A stretch of 64,000 nucleotides of DNA from an uncultured Prevotellaceae bacterium (lineage in GTDB: Bacteria; Bacteroidota; Bacteroidia; Bacteroidales; Bacteroidaceae). Made by a program: the position numbers and the translations under genes. This document shows positions 45,757 to 53,651 of this stretch, in pieces; within the stretch, counting starts at the first letter, position 1, and each line of letters opens with the position of its first letter. The stretch is taken from assembly GCA_902774925.1 (NCBI GenBank), contig CACYKE010000015.1:1-64000 (forward strand), read 5' to 3'. The notes under the pieces were generated by a model that did not search any database, had not been told where the DNA came from, and was given only the letters and a program-made list of their open reading frames with translations.

Positions 45757-46947
45757 ATGATGATAGCAATATATATAATAATAGGTATAGCCCTTGGGGC
45801 TGTGGTTATCTATCTACTGATGAACCAGCGGATGGGTGCGTTGCGTGTGGAACTCGGTAAGAAAGAGACCGAGATAGAGATGATGAAAACCACCAAGGAG
45901 CAATTGCGCGATATGGGGGTGTTGCTGGCGGAGGCACAGGCCCGTCACCTGAACAAAGAGAACCAGGAGAGCATGGACCATATCACACAGCCGCTAAAGG
46001 ATGCCATCTCGGAGATGCGCAAGGCTATTAACGATAACACGAAGGACCATACGGCCCAAACGGCGTCGCTGAAGGAACAGCTGCGACTGATGATGGAGAC
46101 TGGACGCGAAATCAGCGAGAAGGCCGAAGGACTGGCTAACGTGCTACGTCGCGACAACAAGATCAGCGGTAACATGGGGGAAATCATCCTGGGCGACCTG
46201 CTCAGTTCGCAGGGACTGACAGAGGGCATCCACTACGAGGTGCAAGCCCGACTGCGCGACGAACAGGGCCGTCCTTTGAAGCACGACGACACGGGTCGCG
46301 AGATGCAGCCCGACGTCATCCTCCACTATCCGCAGGGACAGGATGTCGTCATCGACTCAAAGGTGTCGCTCGTGGCCTACCAGCGTTACGTCAATGCCGA
46401 GACGCCCGAAGAGAAGGAACGTGCCCTGCAGGAACACATCCGCAGCGTCCGTTCGCACGTCACCGAACTGGCGCGTAAGGACTATTCGAAGTATATCAAG
46501 GCTCCCCGCGAGGCTGTCGATTTCGTCATCATGTTCGTACCCTTCGAATCGTCGCTCCAGCTGGCATTGGTCAACGACCCCTCACTATGGCGCGAGGCCT
46601 TCGAACGCAAAGTGTTCATTACGGGTGAACAGAATCTGCTGGGCATTCTCCACATGATACACCTGGCATGGGTGCAGAACCAACAGGCTGAGAATCAGGA
46701 GAAGGTATTCGGTGTGGCCGAACAACTATTGGATCGTCTGGGTGACTTTATCCAGCGCTATACCAAGCTGGGCGAACACCTTGAACTGGTGCGTAAGGAC
46801 TTCGATTCAGCAGGCAACAAGTTGTACGTCGGACGTCAGAGCGTAGTGCAAAAGGGCCGTGAACTCATCGACCTCGGAGGTAAGGAGAATCCCAACCGTC
46901 GCATCCCCAAGGCGGAACTATCACTTGAAGACAACACTGAATCTTGA
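45757..46947 (+). CDS. rmuC: DNA recombination protein RmuC
   Basis: 396 aa. One N-terminal transmembrane segment (IAIYIIIGIALGAVVIYLLM), a coiled coil about 25-120, then the PD-(D/E)xK-like RmuC domain: KISGNMGEIILGDLLSSQGL, PDVILHYPQGQDVVIDSKVSL, IMFVPFESSLQLAL, VFITGEQNLLGILHMIHLAW. RmuC limits inverted-repeat-driven rearrangements by an unknown mechanism. It follows the helicase by 17 nt. Its last codons NTES and the ATG of the next gene lie in a short TGAATCTTGAATCATG word repeat. Confidence 0.92.
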   Translation: MMIAIYIIIGIALGAVVIYLLMNQRMGALRVELGKKETEIEMMKTTKEQLRDMGVLLAEAQARHLNKENQESMDHITQPLKDAISEMRKAINDNTKDHTAQTASLKEQLRLMMETGREISEKAEGLANVLRRDNKISGNMGEIILGDLLSSQGLTEGIHYEVQARLRDEQGRPLKHDDTGREMQPDVILHYPQGQDVVIDSKVSLVAYQRYVNAETPEEKERALQEHIRSVRSHVTELARKDYSKYIKAPREAVDFVIMFVPFESSLQLALVNDPSLWREAFERKVFITGEQNLLGILHMIHLAWVQNQQAENQEKVFGVAEQLLDRLGDFIQRYTKLGEHLELVRKDFDSAGNKLYVGRQSVVQKGRELIDLGGKENPNRRIPKAELSLEDNTES

Positions 46948-46953
46948 ATCATG
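46935..46953. repeat. TGAATCTTGAATCATG word repeat over a stop/start junction
   Basis: CACTGAATCTTGAATCATG includes the rmuC stop (TGA 46945-46947) and the next ATG (46951-46953). It shares TGAATCTTGAA with 45710-45753. Confidence 0.6.
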
Positions 46954-47505
46954 CTCTATCTGAATGACGACATAGCCGGTTTCGATTTCGAGGCAGCACT
47001 CCCGCTGTTGAGCGACCAGCGCCGCGAACAAGCCCTGAAGTTCAAGTTCGAACTGGGCCGCAAGACCTGTGCGATGGCTTATCTGCTGTTGTGCGAAGGA
47101 TTACGGAAGGAGTACGGCATCACAGAACGGCCCGTCTTCGAATATGGTGAACACGGCAAACCGTTTATCATCGGTCATCCGGACATCCATTTCAACGTCA
47201 GCCACTGTCGCGAGGGCGTCATCTGCGTCATCAGCGACCGTCCCGTCGGTGTCGATATCGAGAGCATCCGCGAATACACGGAGTCGCTGGTGCGTTACAC
47301 CATGAACGACCGCGAGGTGCAACAGATAGAACACGCCGAGCATCCCGACGTGGAGTTCATCCGTCTGTGGACCATGAAGGAAGCCGTGCTGAAACTGTCA
47401 GGGAAAGGCATTGTCGACAACATGAAAGGCGTCTTGACGGGCCACGAACGGATAGAAACTGTGTACAATGAAGAAAAAAAGTACATCTATAGTGTCGTTT
47501 ATTAA
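46951..47505 (+). CDS. 4'-phosphopantetheinyl transferase
   Basis: 184 aa of the Sfp/HetI type. FNVSHCREGVICVISDRPVGVDIESIREY holds the Mg-binding GVDIE motif, and FIRLWTMKEAVLKLSGKGI the W-KEA motif. KFELGRKTCAMAYLLLCEGLRKEYGI is the N-terminal part. It transfers phosphopantetheine from CoA to a carrier protein. No NRPS, PKS or carrier gene is in the window, so acyl carrier protein is a likely partner. Starts 3 nt after rmuC. Confidence 0.88.
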   Translation: MLYLNDDIAGFDFEAALPLLSDQRREQALKFKFELGRKTCAMAYLLLCEGLRKEYGITERPVFEYGEHGKPFIIGHPDIHFNVSHCREGVICVISDRPVGVDIESIREYTESLVRYTMNDREVQQIEHAEHPDVEFIRLWTMKEAVLKLSGKGIVDNMKGVLTGHERIETVYNEEKKYIYSVVY

Positions 47506-47516
47506 AAAATAATCAC

Positions 47517-47524
47517 TATCTTTG
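47517..47524 (+). promoter_or_regulatory. -7 box of the zinc metallopeptidase gene
   Basis: TATCTTTG, 35 nt before ATG 47560; TTTA about 23 nt upstream is a poor -33. Confidence 0.6.
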
Positions 47525-47559
47525 CAGGCAAAACAATAAACTTAAAACAAGAATAAGCT

Positions 47560-48447
47560 ATGAAATTAGACGGAAGACGCGAAAGCTCGAATGTGGAAGA
47601 CCGCCGTGGTATGAGCGGTGGCACAAAGGCCGGTCTGGGTATCGGTGGTATTATTGTAGTGGCCCTGATGGCCTGGCTATCGGGAGGCAATCCCCTGGAG
47701 GCTGTCGTACAGCAGGTAAGTGAAAACGGTGGACTGGGTTCGCTGACGGGCACCAACACGGAGGTTAGCGAAGGTCAGCGTGAGTTTACCGAGGAAGAAC
47801 AGGCACTGGCTAAGTTCTCGACGCAGATTCTGGCTGGTACCGAGGATGTGTGGACGGAGATTTTCAAGCAGAACGGTGCGCAGTATCAGAACCCCACCAT
47901 GGTGCTCTATACCGATGGCACGCAGACCGCTTGCGGACAGGGCTCTGCCGCCATGGGTCCCTTCTACTGTTCTGGCGACCAGAAGCTGTACATCGACCTA
48001 TCGTTCTTCACCACGATGAAAAAACAGCTCGGTGCCGACGGTGATTTCTCGTATGCTTACGTCATTGCCCACGAGGTTGGTCACCACGTGGAATATCTGA
48101 CGGGCATCCTGCAGAAGACACACCAGCAGATGGCAAAACTCTCGCAGGCCGAGGCCAACAAGCTCAGCGTACGACTGGAACTGCTCGCCGACTTCTATGC
48201 CGGTGTTTGGGCGCATCATGACAACAAGCGCTTCGGCTCGCTGGAGGATGGCGACATCGAGGAAGCCATCAACTGCGCACAAGTCATCGGTGATGACTAC
48301 CTGCAGAAGAAAGCCCGCGGCTATGCCGTTCCCGAGTCGTTCAACCACGGCACATCCAAGCAGCGCATGAAGTGGTTCAAGCTCGGTCTCGAAACCGGTG
48401 ACATCACGAAGGGCACCACCTTCCAGTGCTCCGACGCCGAACTGTAA
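47560..48447 (+). CDS. YpfJ-type neutral zinc metallopeptidase
   Basis: 295 aa. The opening MKLDGRRESSNVEDRRGMSGG is the family signature, followed by a membrane segment (AGLGIGGIIVVALMAWLSGG). The catalytic AYVIAHEVGHHVEYLTG has HEVGH at 171-175, with LELLADFYAGVWAHH downstream supplying the third ligand region. GQGSAAMGPFYCSGDQKLYIDLSFF is conserved. Substrate and role are unknown. Own promoter; a terminator follows at 48474-48505. Confidence 0.92.
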   Translation: MKLDGRRESSNVEDRRGMSGGTKAGLGIGGIIVVALMAWLSGGNPLEAVVQQVSENGGLGSLTGTNTEVSEGQREFTEEEQALAKFSTQILAGTEDVWTEIFKQNGAQYQNPTMVLYTDGTQTACGQGSAAMGPFYCSGDQKLYIDLSFFTTMKKQLGADGDFSYAYVIAHEVGHHVEYLTGILQKTHQQMAKLSQAEANKLSVRLELLADFYAGVWAHHDNKRFGSLEDGDIEEAINCAQVIGDDYLQKKARGYAVPESFNHGTSKQRMKWFKLGLETGDITKGTTFQCSDAEL

Positions 48448-48473
48448 TAACAATATTGAACTTAATATAAATC

Positions 48474-48505
48474 GGGCTCATCGTTTGGTGAGTTCGGTTT
48501 TTTTT
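48474..48505 (+). terminator. Rho-independent terminator after the metallopeptidase gene
   Basis: GGGCTCATC (474-482) pairs with GGTGAGTTC (487-495), including G-U pairs, then GG and eight T residues. Confidence 0.75.
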
Positions 48506-48506
48506 C

Positions 48507-48579
48507 GTAACTTTCTCCCTTGGAGAAGTTACTTTCGTTCGAAAGAACAAAGAAAAACGCGTTTTCCTTTGGTTCTTTG
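48507..48579. repeat. Two inverted repeats upstream of the micro-ORF promoter
   Basis: GTAACTTTCTCC pairs with GGAGAAGTTAC (about 48507-48531, one bulged T). Then AAAGAACAAAGAAAAACGCG and CGCGTTTTCCTTTGGTTCTT form an imperfect inverted repeat centred on CGCG (about 48541-48579). The word GTAACTTT recurs in the -7 box at 48591-48598. The second inverted repeat overlaps the -33 element. Confidence 0.65.
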
Positions 48580-48599
48580 CTCACTTATTCGTAACTTTG
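48568..48599 (+). promoter_or_regulatory. Promoter of the micro-ORF/DUF3822/rsmD operon
   Basis: TTTG (48568-48571), 20 nt, TAACTTTG (48592-48599). ATG of the 29-aa reading frame is at 48608, so a transcript starting about 5-7 nt after the box would have almost no leader. Confidence 0.75.
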
Positions 48600-48607
48600 C
48601 CAGCAGA

Positions 48608-48697
48608 ATGACGAAAATACAGAAGACAAACATCCTCTTGGCACTGGTATGTGCGGTGTTGGCCGTGTTGTGTGTGCTGAGCATCATGGAGAAATAG
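48608..48697 (+). CDS. 29-aa putative single-pass membrane peptide
   Basis: MTKIQKTNILLALVCAVLAV followed by LCVLSIMEK. A basic N-terminus and a 17-19 residue hydrophobic stretch look like a membrane microprotein. It starts 8 nt after a strong -7 box and its stop is 3 nt before the DUF3822 ATG. It could be a functional peptide, a leader peptide controlling the next gene, or chance. No homologue is known to me. Confidence 0.45.
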   Translation: MTKIQKTNILLALVCAVLAVLCVLSIMEK

Positions 48698-48700
48698 ACA

Positions 48701-49492
48701 ATGAACAAACAACGACTCATCATACGAATCAGTCGCGACGGCATCATGCTGTCGACCACTGAAGAGAAAAACGTCACATTCGAGCGTTACCCGCTGAACA
48801 GTGGCATTGCACTTGCTGCCAATATGCGCGAGGCTATGCAGACGGTGACCATGCTGAAGGATGAATATAATAAGATCGTGGTGCTGACAGATTCGCCCGT
48901 GCTGACCATTCCTGTCAGCCTGTTCAACGAAGAGGAACAGGTGAAGCTGTATCAGCATGCCTTTACCCATCAGGAGCAGCAGCTGGTGACGCATACCATA
49001 TTGCCCGACTTGAATGCTGTGGCCGTGTTCTCAGTACAGAAAGACCTGTATCAGGTGCTTCGCGACCGTTTCCTGCAGGTCACTTACCAGCCACTGATGT
49101 CATCAGTCTGGCATCACATGTATCAAAAGAGTTTTACGGGCCAGCATCAGAAATTGTATGGCTATTACCACGACAAGAAGATAGAGGTGTTTGCCTTTGG
49201 ACAGAACAGGTTGAAGTTTCAGAATGTCTATAACGTCGGCACTACAGAGGATACCGTCTATTTTCTCTTGTCCGCCTGGAAGCAGTTAGGATTGGATGCA
49301 CAGAGTGACGAGCTGCATCTGGCAGGACAGATGGCAGACAAGGAAGAGCTGAAGGAGCTGTTGCAGAAGTTTTTAAAGCGCGTGTTTGTGAGCAATCCCA
49401 CTGGGGAGTTCAACCGGGCTCCCGCCACACTGGTGGAGGGCATGCCTTACGACATGATGCTGATGTATCTAATAAGAAGTTCTCTGACCTAA
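48701..49492 (+). CDS. DUF3822-family protein
   Basis: 263 aa, cytoplasmic. ISRDGIMLSTTEEKNVTFERYPLNSGIALAANMREA, LTDSPVLTIPVSLFNEEEQVKLYQH and KRVFVSNPTGEFNRAPATLVEGMPYDMMLMYL fit DUF3822, a Bacteroidota family with an actin/ASKHA-like feel but no known function. It is usually next to rsmD, as here (35 nt upstream). The short reading frame at 48608 precedes it by 3 nt. Confidence 0.85.
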   Translation: MNKQRLIIRISRDGIMLSTTEEKNVTFERYPLNSGIALAANMREAMQTVTMLKDEYNKIVVLTDSPVLTIPVSLFNEEEQVKLYQHAFTHQEQQLVTHTILPDLNAVAVFSVQKDLYQVLRDRFLQVTYQPLMSSVWHHMYQKSFTGQHQKLYGYYHDKKIEVFAFGQNRLKFQNVYNVGTTEDTVYFLLSAWKQLGLDAQSDELHLAGQMADKEELKELLQKFLKRVFVSNPTGEFNRAPATLVEGMPYDMMLMYLIRSSLT

Positions 49493-49527
49493 AGGTACAG
49501 AGTGTGGCGTTGCAATAAGGAGAGGGG

Positions 49528-50058
49528 ATGCGAATCATCACTGGAAAATATAAAGGTCGGCATTTTGACATACCGCGAACGTTCAAGGCTCGTCCGACGA
49601 CGGACTTTGCCAAGGAGAACATCTTCAATGTGCTCGTGCAGTATGTCGACTTCGACTGTGCCGAGGCCCTTGACTTGTTTTCCGGAACGGGCAGCATCTC
49701 GCTTGAACTGGTGTCAAGAGGCTGCAGCCATGTGGTCAGTGTGGAACTGGACCGCGACCACCATCGGTTCATCCAAGACTGCATGAAAAAGCTGAACGAC
49801 CAGACATGCATCTCCATCCGTGGCGACGTGTTCCGGTTTCTGAAGTCGTGCAAGCAACAGTTTGACTTCATCTTTGCCGACCCTCCTTACGCGCTGAAAG
49901 AACTGGCTACCCTACCCGACCTTGTGTTTGAGCGTCAGCTACTGAAAGAAGAAGCCCTTTTCGTGCTGGAGCACGGAAAGGACTATGACTTCTCGGAACA
50001 TCCACATTTCGTGGAACATCGCCAATATGGCAGCGTGAATTTCTCGTTGTTCCGTTAA
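49528..50058 (+). CDS. rsmD: 16S rRNA (guanine-966 N2)-methyltransferase RsmD
   Basis: 176-aa SAM-dependent methyltransferase. MRIITGKYKGRHFDIP and RPTTDFAKENIFNVL are the RsmD N-terminal signatures, ALDLFSGTGSISLELVSRG is the SAM-binding motif I, and FIFADPPYAL is the catalytic DPPY motif. It methylates G966 of 16S rRNA during 30S assembly. The window contains no coaD or other usual neighbour downstream; the next gene is convergent with an 8-nt gap. Confidence 0.93.
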   Translation: MRIITGKYKGRHFDIPRTFKARPTTDFAKENIFNVLVQYVDFDCAEALDLFSGTGSISLELVSRGCSHVVSVELDRDHHRFIQDCMKKLNDQTCISIRGDVFRFLKSCKQQFDFIFADPPYALKELATLPDLVFERQLLKEEALFVLEHGKDYDFSEHPHFVEHRQYGSVNFSLFR

Positions 50059-50066
50059 AACAATCA

Positions 50067-51512
50067 CTATTTAAAGTTCCACTTGCTGTTGTCGCTGTTG
50101 AAATCGTAGACGGCGAGCGTCGGCGTGGAGTCACCAGCGGAGTAGAGACAATACGTGGTATTGGTACCTGCAATACCGGGGATGGCCTTCGGCATGATGC
50201 GATAGGTGCCATCAGTAAGTTGTTCGATACGCCAGAGTTGCTCATCGGCACCAGTATAGGCAGGAACGGTAGTCACCTCCTTGTCGGCAGTAGCGGCGAG
50301 TGCACGGTCGGTACCCTCGATGGTGATCTTGAAGTAGGGATTGCTGAGATAACCACCAGCCTCATCGACGGGAGTGATGGTCCAACGCTGGTGAGGACGG
50401 TACATGTAGTCACCGATGCGAGCAGGGATGTCACCTGCGGGCCATGTGGCCTTCACCTCATCGAGTGTCTGGTTAGCAACGGGTTTGATGGGCTGTTGCA
50501 TCTGGTCGCGGTTGAACCAACCCTGACGCTGCTGTTGCATACGAACGAAATCGACAGTGAGTTCGAGGGCATAGCCACGGCGCTCGCTGAGGATTGCCAG
50601 ATTGCCACCCTTGAAATTGTCGCCAGCGACAGGCCAGCCATTCTTCCATACTATCGGACGGACGGCAAGTGTGGAACGTCCGCTGAGTTCGAAGTCTGCC
50701 TCCCAGTGGAACGACATCACTTCGACACCCTCGTCAAGAATGTAACGTCCGAAGTGTCCAGCACCGCAGGCACGCTTCTCAGCAGCAATGACCATCTTGC
50801 CGCCACCGTGGAACATGTCACGGCCAACATTGTCGAGATAAGGTCCTTCGACACTACGCGAACGGCCTACTACAATATTATAGGTAGAGTTAACACCGTC
50901 GCAACAAGTGCCGTGAGTGCCGAGCAAGTAATACCAACCGTCGCGGTAGATGAGGTCAGAGGCCTCGCAGTCGATGGCGATATCCTTCTCCTTGTTGCCG
51001 CTGACACGAAATCCCGTCTTCGGGTCGAGCTCGATGAGGCGGATGGTGCCGAAATAAGTACCGTAACTGACCCACAGACGACCTGTGGTGGGGTCCAGAA
51101 GCATGCCAGGGTCGATGGCGTCCTGATCCTCCATACCGTCAGAGGCGCAGACCTCTACCGCCTCCGTCCACTTGAAGTCGGGCGACTTGGGGTCGAGGGT
51201 CTTGTTCCACATGGTGAGGATGCGGCCAGCATGGCCACCGCCAAGACCACCACCAGTGGCTCCGTAGATGCAGAGGTAACGGTCGCCGATTTGCAAAATG
51301 TCGGGAGCTGCACCACCACCGGGACGGTCGGCACCGCTATGCCAGCTCCAGCCGTCGTCTGAGATGATGCCTCCGCCACCAGTGCCGAAGGTATACCATT
51401 TACCATCACACTCGGCAAGAGTCGAGGGGTCGTGAATGTATGGTGCGCCGATTTGCGCATTGGCAGCAGCAGTAATAGCAAGTGCTGCCAGGATGCTATA
51501 TATTTTTTTCAT
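50067..51512 (-). CDS. GH43 arabinanase-like enzyme with ricin-like C-terminus
   Basis: 481 aa with a signal peptide (MKKIYSILAALAITAAANAQ). Five-bladed propeller GH43 residues: general base Asp in YIHDPSTLAE, middle Asp in DAIDPGMLLDP, acid Glu in DCEASDLIYRDGWYYL. Endo-arabinanase-like features are the glycine-rich TGGGLGGGHAGRIL and LGTHGTCCDGVNSTYNIVVGRS. The C-terminal 130 residues (WTITPVDEAGGYLSNPYFKITIEG, DEQLWRIEQLTDGTYRI) resemble a QxW ricin-type sugar-binding domain. Expected to cleave alpha-1,5-arabinan in the periplasm or at the surface. Last gene of a three-gene GH43 operon. Confidence 0.85.
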   Translation of the reverse strand: MKKIYSILAALAITAAANAQIGAPYIHDPSTLAECDGKWYTFGTGGGGIISDDGWSWHSGADRPGGGAAPDILQIGDRYLCIYGATGGGLGGGHAGRILTMWNKTLDPKSPDFKWTEAVEVCASDGMEDQDAIDPGMLLDPTTGRLWVSYGTYFGTIRLIELDPKTGFRVSGNKEKDIAIDCEASDLIYRDGWYYLLGTHGTCCDGVNSTYNIVVGRSRSVEGPYLDNVGRDMFHGGGKMVIAAEKRACGAGHFGRYILDEGVEVMSFHWEADFELSGRSTLAVRPIVWKNGWPVAGDNFKGGNLAILSERRGYALELTVDFVRMQQQRQGWFNRDQMQQPIKPVANQTLDEVKATWPAGDIPARIGDYMYRPHQRWTITPVDEAGGYLSNPYFKITIEGTDRALAATADKEVTTVPAYTGADEQLWRIEQLTDGTYRIMPKAIPGIAGTNTTYCLYSAGDSTPTLAVYDFNSDNSKWNFK

Positions 51513-51533
51513 AGTCGTTATGTCGTTATTATA

Positions 51534-53642
51534 TTATTTCGAGGATGTTGTTACCTTATAATTCTTTACTGGGTTTCCTTTCTCGTCGAGGAAACGAACG
51601 CAGAAGTCGCTCATGCCTGGGCCGTTGATGATGGCACCACGCAGGATGTTACGGCCTTTCTTCAGGGTGAGACGTGGCGACATGGCGTCGTCCTTCACCA
51701 TACGGCGGTCGCCAGAGAGCAGCAAGGCTTCCTCGCCATTGAGCCACCACATAGAGGCCGAGTTGGAACCGACAGCCAGACGGACGTTCGGGATGTCCTC
51801 GTCGCAATCGATGATGGTGACGGCCCAGAAGAGCACGCCATAAACCTTTGTTCCCCACTTCTCGGCGAAGCGGAACAACTTGACGTTGAACATGTTGCTT
51901 TCCAGCGCGTGCCACGTCAGCGTCTGCTTGACGGTCTTCACCTGAGGACCTTCGGGCTGCTGCTGAGCACCACGACCAAAGCCAGCGGGAGCCTGTTCCT
52001 GCTGGAACACAGCTGTCACCTTCTGACCATCCTTCGGCAGAATGGTCTGCTGACCCTTGAAATATTCGCGGTTGAAGTGTTCGCGGAGATAGCTGTCAGT
52101 GAAGACGGTATTACCTGAATTAGGCTTGTCGATAGGTTCTAAGAGCATCCAGCGACGGATGAAGCCTTCGTCGTCAGGCTTGGCTGCCGGAGCCTTGGCA
52201 TCTACAGGAGTGAAGTAGTCGGGACGGTTCTTGAACTGTACCCAGTTGACGCTGAGCTCACCATCGCCCTCGTTGGTAACGACGAGGTTGGTAACAGCCT
52301 TCGGTGTGTACTCCAGATTGACGGACTGCGTGAGCCACTGGTTGCGCAGGTCACGACGGAAGCGGGCCATCATAGGATTAGCAGGTTCCTCGGGCCTTAC
52401 TGTCAGTTTGACACGAGCGATGACCTTTCCTTTGGCACTGCCCTCGCGGACGCACAACTCGGTATTGTCAGCAGCCTTTACGTTGATAATCATGTAGCCG
52501 TCCTTGATGCAGCTGAAGTCCACATCGTCGTATTTCAGCCAACTGCCCTTTTTTGGTAGGGTGGCCATGTAGCTGCGGAAGGTATTGACGGTATCGATGA
52601 GTTCGGTGGTGACACCCTCGCTAGCCGTGCTATAGCGGTCAATCTCAATCTTCTCGGTAGCCTTGTTGATGCCCACGCCACGCATGGTTTTCTTCACCTC
52701 CTGAATAGTACCGTCGGGATTGAAATAAAGCTTGTTGATCTGAACGGAACGGCGTTTGTCGTCGCGAGGCGAGAAAACGTTCTGGTGATAGAACAGATAC
52801 CACTGACCCTTGTAGTTGATAATACTGTGATGGTTGGTCCAACAGCCGTTCTCGTGCTCGGGCATAATGATACCCTTGTATTCGTAAGGCCCCATAGGAT
52901 TCTTACTCATGGCATAGCCCAATACTTCGGTCTTCTCCCTGACATACGGATAGGTCAGGTAATAGTTGCCGTTATACTCGAAGGCAAAGGGACCTTCAGC
53001 CTGACGGCTGGGCAGGTCTTTGAGGCAATTGACGCCATACATTTCAAACTCGCGGTCGCCCCACTTTACCTTTTCCTTGGGTGTGTCGTCAGCCAGTTCC
53101 TTCATATTGGGTTTGAGTTTGGCACAACGGCCATTGCCCCAGAAGATGTAGGCGTTGCCGTCGGAAGCCTGGAGCACGCAGGGGTCAATACCATTGATGC
53201 CCTTGATAGGCTCCGGTTCACAGACAAATGGTCCCTCGGGGCTATCGGCAATGGCGACACCGACACCAAAACCACGGCCGTCCTTAGGTGCAGAGGGGAA
53301 ATAGAAATAGTATTTCCCATTGCGCTCGACACAGTCAGGTGCCCACATCGAATAAGAGTTAGGACGCACCCAGGGTACTTTGTTCTGGGTGACAATCACA
53401 CCATGATCTGTCCAGTCGGTGAGATTCTCGGAGGAGAACACGTGGTAGTCTTCCATGCAAAACCAATCCTGACGCTGTCCCTCGGGAGGGAAGATGTCGT
53501 GCGACGGATACAGATACACCTTACCGTTGAATACACGCGCCGTAGGATCGGCAGTGTACTGATCTCGGATAATAGGGTTTTGTGCCATAGCAGCAACTGC
53601 TGCCAGGCACAATCCCAAAGTTGATAATAAAGTTTTGTTCAT
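51534..53642 (-). CDS. GH43 glycosidase with CBM6-like and additional C-terminal domain
   Basis: 702 aa with a signal peptide (MNKTLLSTLGLCLAAVAAMAQ). GH43 catalytic domain about 22-330: Asp in YTADPTARVF, Asp in GIDPCVLQASDG, Glu in RQAEGPFAFEYNG. A CBM6-like beta-sandwich follows (about 335-470, YMIINVKAADNTELCVREGSAKG...VNWVQFKN). Residues 475-702 form an unusual module starting GFIRRWMLLEPIDKP and ending LKKGRNILRGAIINGPGMSD, with VGSNSASMWWLNGEEALLL. I have no firm name for it; it looks like a beta-sandwich. Likely arabinofuranosidase or xylosidase. 21 nt upstream of the third GH43 gene and 9 nt downstream of the first. Confidence 0.85.
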   Translation of the reverse strand: MNKTLLSTLGLCLAAVAAMAQNPIIRDQYTADPTARVFNGKVYLYPSHDIFPPEGQRQDWFCMEDYHVFSSENLTDWTDHGVIVTQNKVPWVRPNSYSMWAPDCVERNGKYYFYFPSAPKDGRGFGVGVAIADSPEGPFVCEPEPIKGINGIDPCVLQASDGNAYIFWGNGRCAKLKPNMKELADDTPKEKVKWGDREFEMYGVNCLKDLPSRQAEGPFAFEYNGNYYLTYPYVREKTEVLGYAMSKNPMGPYEYKGIIMPEHENGCWTNHHSIINYKGQWYLFYHQNVFSPRDDKRRSVQINKLYFNPDGTIQEVKKTMRGVGINKATEKIEIDRYSTASEGVTTELIDTVNTFRSYMATLPKKGSWLKYDDVDFSCIKDGYMIINVKAADNTELCVREGSAKGKVIARVKLTVRPEEPANPMMARFRRDLRNQWLTQSVNLEYTPKAVTNLVVTNEGDGELSVNWVQFKNRPDYFTPVDAKAPAAKPDDEGFIRRWMLLEPIDKPNSGNTVFTDSYLREHFNREYFKGQQTILPKDGQKVTAVFQQEQAPAGFGRGAQQQPEGPQVKTVKQTLTWHALESNMFNVKLFRFAEKWGTKVYGVLFWAVTIIDCDEDIPNVRLAVGSNSASMWWLNGEEALLLSGDRRMVKDDAMSPRLTLKKGRNILRGAIINGPGMSDFCVRFLDEKGNPVKNYKVTTSSK

Positions 53643-53651
53643 ATTTTTAAA

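Noticed and set aside
46951..47505. Phosphopantetheinyl transferase as a sign of a secondary-metabolite cluster
   Set aside because: No carrier-protein, NRPS or PKS gene is in the window; neighbours are DNA-repair and housekeeping genes, so a general ACP role is more likely.
19976..49513. 15-mer AGAGTGTGGCGTTGC shared between the tatD repeat (19976-19990) and the gap before rsmD (49499-49513)
   Set aside because: One or a few exact 15-bp matches are expected by chance in 64 kb on both strands, so this alone is not evidence of a repeat family.
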